A DNA stretch of 32,245 nucleotides from an uncultured Lachnospiraceae bacterium (GTDB taxonomy: Bacteria > Bacillota > Clostridia > Lachnospirales > Lachnospiraceae), in assembly GCA_944384015.1 (NCBI GenBank), contig CALWRT010000015.1, positions 1 to 32,245 on the forward strand. The letters are read 5' to 3'. Positions 1 to 6,612 of the stretch are shown here, piece after piece; positions within the stretch are counted from its first letter, which is position 1, and each line of letters opens with the position of its first letter. Below the pieces are notes generated by a model. The model made no database searches. It saw only the letters and a program-made list of their open reading frames with translations, and was not told where the DNA came from. The translations under genes were made by a program, and so were the position numbers.

Positions 1-147
1 CATGCTGACAGGAGGAGTCTGAGGTCCTTGCCCCGGGGCCGGAGTATCGGATAGTGAGCGAGGAGGGCTTCCGGAGAAGGGAACAGGAAGGGCATCAGAT
101 GAGCCTGTCAGAGCTGTTTGATTTGTAGAAGCAGGAGAGTGTACACA
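1..147. other. Window edge, no assignable gene
   Basis: This stretch precedes nth. A coding-like open frame runs from 9 to a TAG at 126-128 and ends in MSLSELFDL, but it is closed upstream by an in-frame TGA at 6-8. The other two forward frames close at 20-22 and 52-54. It may hold the tail of an upstream gene disturbed by a frameshift, or simply a leader. I cannot assign a product. Confidence 0.3.
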
Positions 148-831
148 ATGAAAACAACGGAGAGAAAAAGTCTGCCGAAAAAAGAGGCAGAGGATATGCA
201 GAAGAAACAAGCGCTCGCGCTTGAAGTGATTGAGCGGCTTAAGAGGGAGTACCCGGACGCTGACTGTACCCTGGATTACAATGAGGCGTGGAAATTGCTG
301 GTCAGCGTGCGCCTGGCCGCCCAATGCACCGACGCCCGGGTGAATGTGGTGGTAGAGAAGCTGTATGAGAAATATCCGGATGTGGAGGCACTGGCCGCGG
401 CAGATGTGGACGATATTGAACGGATTGTCCATCCGTGCGGGCTGGGGAAGAGCAAAGCCCGGGATATCAGTGCCTGCATGAAAATATTAAAGGAAAAGTA
501 CAATGGGAATGTGCCGGATGATTTTCAAGAGCTGCTGAAGCTCCCGGGCGTGGGACGGAAAAGTGCCAATCTCATTATGGGAGATGTCTTCGGCAAGCCG
601 GCGATCGTGACGGACACTCACTGTATCCGGCTGGTGAACCGGATCGGCCTTGTGGATGGAATCAAGGAGCCGAAGAAAGTAGAGATGGAATTGTGGAAGC
701 TGATTCCCCCCGAGGAGGGAAGCGATTTCTGCCATCGCCTTGTCTGGCACGGACGGGAGGTGTGTACGGCCAGGACAGCGCCTCACTGTGACCGGTGCTG
801 TCTGGAAGATGTGTGCGGGAAACATATATGA
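148..831 (+). CDS. nth: Endonuclease III (DNA glycosylase/AP lyase)
   Basis: This is a base-excision repair enzyme that removes oxidised pyrimidines and cleaves abasic sites. The 227-residue product matches the family length (about 210). The helix-hairpin-helix LPGVGRKSAN lies at residues 132-141 and carries the catalytic lysine K138. The catalytic aspartate is D156 in VTDTH. The C-terminal [4Fe-4S] cysteines are C206, C214, C217 and C223, spaced C-X7-C-X2-C-X5-C, one residue longer in the first gap than the E. coli form. I chose the ATG at 148 because AGGAG sits at 133-137, although the frame is open upstream to a TTG at 118. It stands alone here, with a promoter for the next gene just after it. 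Family assignment is secure. Confidence 0.95.
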   Translation: MKTTERKSLPKKEAEDMQKKQALALEVIERLKREYPDADCTLDYNEAWKLLVSVRLAAQCTDARVNVVVEKLYEKYPDVEALAAADVDDIERIVHPCGLGKSKARDISACMKILKEKYNGNVPDDFQELLKLPGVGRKSANLIMGDVFGKPAIVTDTHCIRLVNRIGLVDGIKEPKKVEMELWKLIPPEEGSDFCHRLVWHGREVCTARTAPHCDRCCLEDVCGKHI

Positions 832-843
832 TAGGCGGCAGTC

Positions 844-872
844 TTGCCCCGCAGCGAATAGCTTGGTATAAT
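844..872 (+). promoter_or_regulatory. Sigma-A promoter for the CobL-like gene
   Basis: A -35 TTGCCC (844-849) is followed by a 17-base spacer and a perfect -10 TATAAT (867-872). It lies in the gap after nth, about 105 bases before the next start codon. Predicted by eye only. Confidence 0.6.
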
Positions 873-976
873 AATGAAAACAATGGAATGGCTGTTGTGA
901 AGGCGCCTTGAGATAGTTTCGCCGGGGTATGGCGGGACTGCATGCGGCGCAGCGAGCGCGCCGGAAGGAGGTAAGG

Positions 977-1876
977 ATGGATAATCGTTTGTTTGGCAAT
1001 ACGCACATATTGGCCTGGCTCCAATATTATGCGGAGAATACCCAAGTAGACTTGGAAAAAGTAAAGATACTGGATATTACCAGGAAGAATAAGAACCTAA
1101 TCCCAACGGTGGAATCCCACGATACGGTATTGGTTTTCACGGAGGCGGGACACCATGATATTTTCTACCGGATGTGGGATGTGGGTCTTGGAGAATGCGA
1201 AGTGTGGTACAACAACGGCTCTGATCCTTCCGGCCCGATCCTGCACAACAAAGTGAAGGAAATGATCAACCGGGGAATCAACGCGTCTGCGGCGATGCTG
1301 GTGCTCAACCCCAATGCCAGAAGCACCTATAAGATCGGTATGCGTAACACAAGTTTTTCCAAGGGTTCCGTTCATTATGTGGGAAGCGAAATCCGGGCGG
1401 TTATTTTGAATAAGATGCATATATCCACGGGAGATACTGTTGTAGTTATCAGCGGAGAGAGTATTGCGGTGGAAGCGGCAATCTTGTCCGGGGAAGGGAC
1501 GGTCATCGCTGTAGAGTACAACCAGAATGACCGCAAGACAATGGAAGACAATATATTCCAGTTTGGATTGAACAACATAACGATCATCGACCATGTGGAC
1601 GATGAGTCCATGAGCGGACTGCCCAAGCCGTCCCTTGCCTTTCTGGTGGCGTCAGCTAGTATGGAGAATGAAATCCAGTGTTTGCTGCGGGTGAATCCTC
1701 ATATGGAATTCATCATCTATACGCTGGATTTCCGCTGTGCCGCTTCCCTTCCGGCTTTGTTCGAGCAGTACGGCATCGGGGAGACGGAGGTTATTCAGAT
1801 ACAGGTATCAAAACTGTCCACGAAGAATACCTTCCGCACGGAGCCGGCTCCTTGGATCATATCCGGACGGGCGTAA
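977..1876 (+). CDS. Orphan CbiE/CbiT (CobL)-like methyltransferase-fold protein
   Basis: The 299-residue protein resembles the fusion of the two precorrin-6Y/7 methylase halves used in cobalamin synthesis. Residues 45-120 look like the end of a CbiE-type tetrapyrrole methylase domain. Residues about 121-220 follow the CbiT pattern: SEIRAVILNKM (137-147) is the lead-in helix, then the SAM-binding strand-loop, then an acidic strand end in TVIAVEYN. The SAM loop reads VVISGESIAVE (156-166), so the D-x-G-x-G signature of active CbiT enzymes is missing. No other cobalamin gene is nearby. The ATG at 977 has an ideal GGAGGTAAGG just upstream; an earlier in-frame start at 929 lacks a ribosome site. 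Function is unknown: it could be a degenerate methylase, a regulator, or an enzyme on another substrate. Family likeness is fairly sure, activity is not. Confidence 0.7.
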   Translation: MDNRLFGNTHILAWLQYYAENTQVDLEKVKILDITRKNKNLIPTVESHDTVLVFTEAGHHDIFYRMWDVGLGECEVWYNNGSDPSGPILHNKVKEMINRGINASAAMLVLNPNARSTYKIGMRNTSFSKGSVHYVGSEIRAVILNKMHISTGDTVVVISGESIAVEAAILSGEGTVIAVEYNQNDRKTMEDNIFQFGLNNITIIDHVDDESMSGLPKPSLAFLVASASMENEIQCLLRVNPHMEFIIYTLDFRCAASLPALFEQYGIGETEVIQIQVSKLSTKNTFRTEPAPWIISGRA

Positions 1877-1885
1877 AATTGTGCG

Positions 1886-1939
1886 GGCTTTCAAACGGGG
1901 AAAAATTCTGTAGGTTTTCAAATGGGGAAAAATTCACAG
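1886..1939 (+). repeat. Two-copy 27-bp tandem repeat abutting a promoter
   Basis: Copy 1 (1886-1912) and copy 2 (1913-1939) share 21 of 27 positions. The shared core is TTTCAAAYGGGGAAAAATTC, and differences cluster at the 3' end. Copy 2 ends one base before the -35 hexamer of the next promoter, which suggests a protein binding site, though none is proven. Confidence 0.65.
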
Positions 1940-1968
1940 TTGACATTTCCGGCATTTTTGGGTATCAT
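1940..1968 (+). promoter_or_regulatory. Promoter of the oxidoreductase operon
   Basis: A consensus -35 TTGACA (1940-1945), a 17-base spacer and -10 TATCAT (1963-1968) place the transcript start near 1975, just before the T-box leader. The tandem repeat lies directly upstream. Confidence 0.75.
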
Positions 1969-1989
1969 TTTAAATGGCTTTAGTTCATT

Positions 1990-2250
1990 AGCTGATTAAT
2001 CTGACAAAGATGAAGATGGAGACAGTAAGAAGCGATGGAACATCCCAGAGAGCCGGGGAAAGGTGAGAGCCCGGTATCAGTACATCCTAATCTGAACATC
2101 ACTCCGGAGTCGCAGCCCGAAATGCTCTGCAGAGTAGGTGCTGACGGTATTCCCCGTTATAGGAAGCGCATATGATGGTATGCAGGTAACGGGTGGTACA
2201 ACGATAGATAGAAGCTTTCGTCCCTTTACGGGACGGGAGCTTTTTGTTTT
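1990..2250 (+). promoter_or_regulatory. T-box leader, probably tRNA-Ile responsive
   Basis: All T-box parts are visible. In stem I the AGAGAG bulge (2047-2052) and apical stem (2053-2057 with 2070-2074) are present. The specifier loop has a loop-E element, AGUA (2024-2027) opposite GAA (2094-2096), closed below by GGAG (2018-2021) with CUCC (2102-2105). By alignment with the known geometry (specifier, purine, lower helix), the specifier is AUC (2098-2100) followed by A2101, which is isoleucine. The antiterminator T-box GGGTGGTACAACG is at 2191-2203. Its UGGU bulge (2194-2197) would pair with ACCA, and discriminator A fits tRNA-Ile. The competing terminator is 2212-2242 plus a T-rich tail. Uncharged tRNA should permit read-through into the oxidoreductase genes. 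The class is very likely; the Ile reading is moderately sure. Confidence 0.9.
2212..2250 (+). terminator. T-box intrinsic terminator
   Basis: AAGCTTTCGTCCC (2212-2224) pairs with GGGACGGGAGCTT (2230-2242) over 13 positions with two G-U pairs, followed by TTTGTTTT. The 5' arm contains the CGTCCC that the antiterminator would sequester. Confidence 0.85.
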
Positions 2251-2280
2251 GTTGGATTGGGAATATTGTTCCAATCCAAC
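2251..2280 (+). other. Perfect 10-bp stem-loop after the T-box terminator
   Basis: GTTGGATTGG (2251-2260) is exactly complementary to CCAATCCAAC (2271-2280) across a 10-base loop. It would be transcribed only after T-box read-through. It has no T-run after it, so it is not an obvious terminator. Confidence 0.6.
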
Positions 2281-2345
2281 AAAACGGCTCTGCGGGACGC
2301 GCGCCTGCACAAAGCAGAATAGGCAATAGTTTGGAGGAATGAATC

Positions 2346-2927
2346 ATGAGCGACAAGAGATTAGAGATCCGCTGGCATGGGCGCGGCGGACAGGGGGCAA
2401 AGACTGCATGTATGCTTCTGGCGGACGCGGCGTTCGCTGCGGGAAAATACGTCCAAGGCTTCCCAGAGTACGGGCCGGAGCGTATGGGAGCTCCAATCAC
2501 CGCTTACAACCGGATCAGCGATGAGAGGTGTTCGGTGCATTCTTACATATACAATCCTGATTATGTGGTGGTGGTAGACGAGACATTGCTGTCCTCAGTG
2601 GATGTGACCCATGGCTTGAAACCGGGAGGAGCGGTGGTGGTGAATTCGGCGAAGCCGGCATCCCAGCTGCGTCCCTATATGCACGGATACGAAGGCGATA
2701 TTTATACAATAGACGCCAGGAAAATTTCCGAAGAATGCCTGGGGGCATATTTCCCCAATACACCGATGCTGGCGGCTGTCGTACAGGTGAGCGGCGTACT
2801 GGATCCAGAGCGGTTTGTCCAGGATATGCAGGCGTCGTTTGAACACAAATTTGCCACGAAGCCGCAGGTGATTGAGGGCAATATGCGCTGTCTTACGGAA
2901 TCTATGAAGGAGGTGCGAATGCAATGA
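2346..2927 (+). CDS. porC: 2-oxoacid:ferredoxin oxidoreductase, gamma subunit
   Basis: The 193-residue protein is the gamma (CoA-side, Pfam POR) subunit of the four-subunit pyruvate/2-oxoacid:ferredoxin oxidoreductases. RWHGRGGQGAKTA at residues 9-21 is the family's glycine-rich opening, followed by the conserved FPEYGPERMGAP stretch. The length is normal for a stand-alone gamma subunit. GGAGG (2334-2338) sets the ATG. It is the first gene after the T-box leader, and its stop overlaps the next start as ATGA, so the four subunits are translationally coupled. The complex interconverts a 2-oxoacid plus CoA with acyl-CoA plus CO2, using ferredoxin. Substrate cannot be read from sequence; the Ile-type T-box favours an isoleucine precursor (2-oxobutyrate or 3-methyl-2-oxovalerate) over plain pyruvate catabolism. 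Confidence 0.88.
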   Translation: MSDKRLEIRWHGRGGQGAKTACMLLADAAFAAGKYVQGFPEYGPERMGAPITAYNRISDERCSVHSYIYNPDYVVVVDETLLSSVDVTHGLKPGGAVVVNSAKPASQLRPYMHGYEGDIYTIDARKISEECLGAYFPNTPMLAAVVQVSGVLDPERFVQDMQASFEHKFATKPQVIEGNMRCLTESMKEVRMQ

Positions 2928-3232
2928 CACGCAGAGCATCAGAAATTGATGAACAGATCACCTGGCAGGAGATTACTCCAGGGGGGGAAATCTGTGAAGG
3001 GGGAACCGCCAGGGCGATCCGTACCGGGGCATGGAGGCAGAACTGCCCGGTGTGGGACGAACGGAAGTGTAAGCAGTGCCTGCTGTGCGCGCCCTTTTGC
3101 CCAGATTCTTCTATACCGGTTACTGACAGCCGCAGAGGAGAATTTGACCTGGATCATTGCAAAGGCTGCGGTATCTGCTGGCAAGTATGTCCGTTTGAAG
3201 CGATTCATATGGTAAAGGAGGGAGAGGAATGA
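2924..3232 (+). CDS. porD: 2-oxoacid:ferredoxin oxidoreductase, delta (ferredoxin) subunit
   Basis: This 102-residue electron-transfer subunit carries two classical [4Fe-4S] sites. The first uses C49, C52, C55 and C59; the second uses C79, C82, C85 and C89. Both have C-X2-C-X2-C-X3-C-P spacing, as in 8Fe ferredoxins and PorD/VorD. It would pass electrons from the thiamine-diphosphate centre in the beta subunit to external ferredoxin. The start ATG at 2924 overlaps the stop of the gamma gene, and its own stop overlaps the alpha start at 3229. The N-terminal 40 residues before the first cluster are typical for delta subunits. Family is clear; substrate class is set by its partners. Confidence 0.9.
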   Translation: MTRRASEIDEQITWQEITPGGEICEGGTARAIRTGAWRQNCPVWDERKCKQCLLCAPFCPDSSIPVTDSRRGEFDLDHCKGCGICWQVCPFEAIHMVKEGEE

Positions 3233-4428
3233 GCATACGGGACAGATTGTCTGGAAATGAGGCGGTTGCCTATGCTATGAGGCAGATTAACCCAGACGTA
3301 TTCGCAGCGTTTCCCATCACGCCGTCTACGGAGATTCCTCAGTATTTTGCGCAGTATGCGGCGGATGGCAAAGTAGATACAGAATTTGTCACCGTGGAGT
3401 CAGAACATTCCTCCATGTCCACCTGTATAGGAGCGGAGGCTGCAGGAGTACGGGCCGTAACGGCCACGTCTTCCTGTGGACTGGCTTACATGTATGAGAT
3501 GCTGTATGTGGCGGCATCGGCAAGGCTCCCCATTACGCTGGCATGCGTGAACCGGGCGCTGACAGGGCCGATCAACATCAACAACGACCATTCAGATTCT
3601 ATGGGAGCCAGGGATACCGGATGGATCCAGATCTATGCGGAGAATAACCAGGAAGCTTATGATAACTATCTGCAAGCGATGCGCATTGCGGAGACTCCGG
3701 ATGTTCGCCTGCCGATCATGGTCTGCCAGGACGGATTTATCACATCCCATGCAGTGGAGAATATCGAGCTGGAGGAGGACGAAGCGGTCAAGGCCTTCGT
3801 AGGCGAGTATGAACCGGAGAATTATCTCTTGAAGCATGAGAATCCGCTGGCCGTAGGGCCGTATGATACAAGTCCCTATTATATGGAGCATAAAGTGCAG
3901 CAGGCTCAGGCAATGAAAAATGCCAAGAGGGCGATATTAGATGTAGCAGCTGAGTTTGAGCGGACATTCGGCAGAAAATACGGCTTGTTCGAGGAATACC
4001 AGATGGAGGATGCCGAGGCGGCTATCGTATTGATTGGATCTACTGCCGGAACGGCGAAGATGTGCGTAGATCAGATGAGAGCCCGGGGAGAGAAAGTGGG
4101 ATTGATCAAACTTCGGGTATTCCGTCCATTCCCGGCAGAAGAGCTGGCACAGGCGCTGTCGAAGGTCAAGACGGCGGCGGTCATGGATAAGAGCGAAGGG
4201 TTTTCCGGGTGCGGAGGGCCAGTATTCGCGGATACCCGATCGGCCTGCTATGATTTGAAGAACCGGCCGAGGCTGATCAACATTGTCTATGGCCTGGGCG
4301 GAAGGGACTGCGCAGTGGAAGATATTGAGCGGGTATTCGAATATCTGCTTCGAATCGGGCGTACGGGAGAAGATGGTCCGGTCTATATCCATATGGGCCA
4401 GAGAAGTTCCGAGAAGGAGGTATTCTAA
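3229..4428 (+). CDS. porA: 2-oxoacid:ferredoxin oxidoreductase, alpha subunit
   Basis: The 399-residue protein is the alpha subunit, with the pyrimidine-binding half of the thiamine site and the C-terminal transketolase-like domain. Family landmarks include GNEAVAYA near the start, AAFPITPSTEIPQ, ESEHSSMS (with the conserved glutamate), and NDHSDSMGARDTGW in the middle. GLGGRDCAVEDI lies near the end. The run around PININNDHSDSMGARDTGW resembles archaeal-type PorA closely. The start overlaps the delta stop as ATGA, and only one base separates its stop from the beta start. Single-chain pyruvate:ferredoxin oxidoreductase of about 1,170 residues is the usual clostridial enzyme, so this split form is probably a second, specialised enzyme. 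Whether it prefers pyruvate, 2-oxobutyrate or branched 2-oxoacids is open. Confidence 0.9.
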   Translation: MSIRDRLSGNEAVAYAMRQINPDVFAAFPITPSTEIPQYFAQYAADGKVDTEFVTVESEHSSMSTCIGAEAAGVRAVTATSSCGLAYMYEMLYVAASARLPITLACVNRALTGPININNDHSDSMGARDTGWIQIYAENNQEAYDNYLQAMRIAETPDVRLPIMVCQDGFITSHAVENIELEEDEAVKAFVGEYEPENYLLKHENPLAVGPYDTSPYYMEHKVQQAQAMKNAKRAILDVAAEFERTFGRKYGLFEEYQMEDAEAAIVLIGSTAGTAKMCVDQMRARGEKVGLIKLRVFRPFPAEELAQALSKVKTAAVMDKSEGFSGCGGPVFADTRSACYDLKNRPRLINIVYGLGGRDCAVEDIERVFEYLLRIGRTGEDGPVYIHMGQRSSEKEVF

Positions 4429-4429
4429 G

Positions 4430-5359
4430 ATGGCATACAATCACAAAGCCGAACTGAATAAACCGGAGAGGTTCGTAGGAGGCCACCGCCTATGCGCAGG
4501 CTGCGGGGCAGGTATCATCAGCCGGGCAATTATGCGGGCGCTGGAGCCGGAGGACAAGGCGGTTATCTGCAATGCCACCTCTTGTCTGGAGGTATCCTCC
4601 TTTATCTATCCGTACACGGCGTGGGAAGATTCTTACATCCATTCCGCCTTTGAGAATGCGGCGGCTACATGCGGAGGGGTGGAGGCGGCTTACCGGGCGG
4701 CGAAGCGCAGAGGCAAAGTAAAGGACAACTTCAAATTTATTACCATCGGCGGGGACGGCGGCACCTATGATATCGGCTTCCAGTCACTCTCAGGCGCCAT
4801 GGAGCGGGGCCATGACATGGTGTATTTCTGCTATGACAACGAGGCTTATATGAATACGGGAATTCAGCGTTCGTCAGCTACGCCGCGTTTCGCCAATGCG
4901 ACGACAACCCCTTATGGAACGTGCTCGGAGGGCAAGGCGCAGAATAAAAAGGATCTGACAGAGATACTGGCCGCCCATCATATTCCTTATGTGGCCCAGA
5001 CAACGATGATCGGAAATCTGAAGGACCTCCATAAAAAATCACATCGGGCAATCTACACGGAAGGCCCGGCATTTGTAAATGTATTGTCACCCTGCCCGAG
5101 AGGCTGGCAATATCCGACGGAGGCTCTGCCCCAGATATGCAAAATGGCGGTGGAGACGTGTGTATGGCCTCTGTATGAGGTGATTGACGGCAGATGGTAT
5201 CTGAGTTATGAACCGAAGAAGAAGCTGCCGGTTGAGGAGTTTATGAAGCTGCAGGGCAGGTTTAAGCACTGCTTCAAGCCGGGCAATGAGTGGATCATAC
5301 AGGAGGCTCAGGCATATGTGGATGATAACTGGGAGAGGTTGCTGGAGAAGTGCCATTGA
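4430..5359 (+). CDS. porB: 2-oxoacid:ferredoxin oxidoreductase, beta subunit
   Basis: The 309-residue beta subunit binds thiamine diphosphate and the proximal iron-sulfur cluster. The diphosphate/Mg motif is GGDGGTYD (107-114) with NEAYMN about 25 residues on. C22, C25, C52 and C222 fit the four cluster cysteines of this family. I chose the ATG at 4430, preceded by AAGGAGG (4415-4421), rather than an open upstream extension inside the alpha gene. It is the last gene of the T-box operon. The following hairpin (5364-5387) is weak as a terminator. The catalytic set is complete, so the complex should be active. Confidence 0.9.
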   Translation: MAYNHKAELNKPERFVGGHRLCAGCGAGIISRAIMRALEPEDKAVICNATSCLEVSSFIYPYTAWEDSYIHSAFENAAATCGGVEAAYRAAKRRGKVKDNFKFITIGGDGGTYDIGFQSLSGAMERGHDMVYFCYDNEAYMNTGIQRSSATPRFANATTTPYGTCSEGKAQNKKDLTEILAAHHIPYVAQTTMIGNLKDLHKKSHRAIYTEGPAFVNVLSPCPRGWQYPTEALPQICKMAVETCVWPLYEVIDGRWYLSYEPKKKLPVEEFMKLQGRFKHCFKPGNEWIIQEAQAYVDDNWERLLEKCH

Positions 5360-5363
5360 GGCA

Positions 5364-5387
5364 GCAGCCCATTCTTATGGGGGCTGC
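5364..5387 (+). terminator. Weak terminator-like hairpin after porB
   Basis: GCAGCCC (5364-5370) pairs with GGGCTGC (5381-5387) across a 10-base loop, 5 bases after the beta-subunit stop. No clear T-run follows, so it may stabilise the mRNA end instead. Confidence 0.4.
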
Positions 5388-5402
5388 AGTTACAAGAACT
5401 GC

Positions 5403-5431
5403 TTGACATAGGCATAGAAGATTTCTAAAAT
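5403..5431 (+). promoter_or_regulatory. Promoter for the hydroxyacid dehydrogenase
   Basis: TTGACA (5403-5408), a 17-base spacer and TAAAAT (5426-5431) form a near-consensus promoter. It implies a 5' leader of about 185 bases before the ATG at 5623, independent of the T-box operon. Confidence 0.75.
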
Positions 5432-5437
5432 ATTGCG

Positions 5438-5600
5438 GAGAGGATGGATATACCCGGGAAGAACGGGCCATCCTCAGGATTGTGGGAGTGCTCAGCACGG
5501 AACAATCCGTTGGCGTCATAGTTGGGGATTTTGACCTCGGCATCATACGATCGCAGGTATTAGAAATTGTCCAAGTGCGAGGGCACTGTGGATAACTGGC
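5438..5600 (+). promoter_or_regulatory. Structured 5' leader, candidate cis-regulatory RNA
   Basis: Helix 1: GAGGATGG (5440-5447) with CCATCCTC (5468-5475), containing an inner CCCG/CGGG stem. Helix 2: GGATTGT (5477-5483) with ACAATCC (5502-5508), containing an inner GTGC/GCAC stem. A third small helix is AGTGC (5574-5578) with GCACT (5583-5587) around GAGG. No terminator U-run precedes the ribosome site, so any control would be translational or by RNA stability. The class is not recognised with certainty. Confidence 0.5.
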
Positions 5601-5622
5601 TTGTGACAAGGAGGAAAACAAT

Positions 5623-6612
5623 ATGAAAATCGCAGTGTACAGCTGCCGGGAGGATGAACGGGGGCTGTTTGAAGATTACGCCCGCCAGATGGGAGCCGAG
5701 CTGTCTATAACGGAGAGCCCGCCGGCAATGGAGAACCTGGAGATCGCCAAGGGCTGCCAGGCAGTGAGCGTCATTACGACTCCGGTTTCTGCCGGTCTGC
5801 TGGATAGGTGGAAGGATATGGGTATCCTGGCCGTATCTACCCGAACGGTGGGTTACGAGCATATTGATTGGAAGCACGCGTATGAGATAGGGGTCCCGGT
5901 ATCCAATGTCAGCTATACGCCCCACACGGTGGCGGAATATACGGTAATGGCCATGCTGATGGCGGTACGCAGGATGAAGGCGATTCTCACAAGGTATCAG
6001 GTGCAGGACTATTCCCTTACCAATGTGAGGGGAAGAGAGTTGTGCCGCATGACTGTGGGCGTTGTGGGGACAGGTCAGATTGGAGAGGCCGTCATCCGTA
6101 ATTTGAGCGGATTTGGCTGCAGGCTGCTGGCAAATGATATCCATGAGAAGGATGAAGTCAAAGAAATGGCGGAATATACGGATATCGAGTCCATTTGGAG
6201 AGAATGCGACCTGATTACCTTCCATACGCCGGCCCTTCCAGAGACATATCATATGGTGAATCGGGACAGCTTGGGCAAGATGAAGCGAGGAGTTATACTC
6301 ATCAATATGGCTCGGGGCAGCGTAATAGATACCGGCGCGCTGATTGAAGCCTTGGAGAGCGGCCAAGTGGGGGCCGCCGCTCTGGATGTGCTGGAAGATG
6401 AAGGAAGAATCTATTATCGGGACTATAAATATGAGGTGACGCGCAACCACGATTTGGCAGTGCTGAGTGCTATGCCCAATGTGCTCATGACCCCTCACAC
6501 TGCCTTTTTTACCGATGAAGCGGTGGGGGATATGATCAGGTATTCCCTGGAGAGCTGTATCGCGGAAGTGGAGGGCAGGCCGAACCCGAGAAGAGTAGGC
6601 GGAGGTAGATGA
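5623..6612 (+). CDS. D-2-hydroxyacid dehydrogenase (D-lactate dehydrogenase/VanH-like)
   Basis: The 329-residue NAD-dependent enzyme would reduce a 2-oxoacid, probably pyruvate or a related one, to the D-2-hydroxyacid. The nucleotide loop is VVGTGQIG (147-154). The catalytic arginine is R231 in NMARGS, the acidic partner lies in LEDE (257-260), and the histidine is H292 in TPHTAFF. Motifs such as STRTVGYEHID and VRGRELCRMTVGVVGTG recall VanH and fermentative D-lactate dehydrogenases more than phosphoglycerate dehydrogenase. No van ligase gene is nearby, so metabolic use is more likely than glycopeptide resistance. It has its own promoter and a structured leader, with AAGGAGG before the ATG. 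Its stop overlaps the next gene. The exact substrate is uncertain. Confidence 0.88.
   Translation: MKIAVYSCREDERGLFEDYARQMGAELSITESPPAMENLEIAKGCQAVSVITTPVSAGLLDRWKDMGILAVSTRTVGYEHIDWKHAYEIGVPVSNVSYTPHTVAEYTVMAMLMAVRRMKAILTRYQVQDYSLTNVRGRELCRMTVGVVGTGQIGEAVIRNLSGFGCRLLANDIHEKDEVKEMAEYTDIESIWRECDLITFHTPALPETYHMVNRDSLGKMKRGVILINMARGSVIDTGALIEALESGQVGAAALDVLEDEGRIYYRDYKYEVTRNHDLAVLSAMPNVLMTPHTAFFTDEAVGDMIRYSLESCIAEVEGRPNPRRVGGGR

Noticed and set aside
9-128. C-terminal-like peptide ending in MSLSELFDL at the window edge
   Set aside because: An in-frame TGA at 6-8 closes it and there is no good start; too little is visible to call a gene or a pseudogene.
2083-2093. Other specifier readings (CUG, UCU, or UAC further upstream) in the T-box
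   Set aside because: The AGUA/GAA loop-E pair and the GGAG/CUCC helix place the specifier after the GAA, giving AUC followed by a purine.
5407-5592. A 60-codon open stretch on the plus strand (with TREERAILRIVG) upstream of the dehydrogenase, looking like a decayed gene
   Set aside because: It has no start codon or ribosome site, overlaps a good promoter, and the region is better explained by perfect RNA stems.
5623-6612. VanH role in glycopeptide resistance
   Set aside because: Sequence is VanH-like, but no vanA/B ligase, vanX or regulator is nearby; a fermentative dehydrogenase is the simpler reading.
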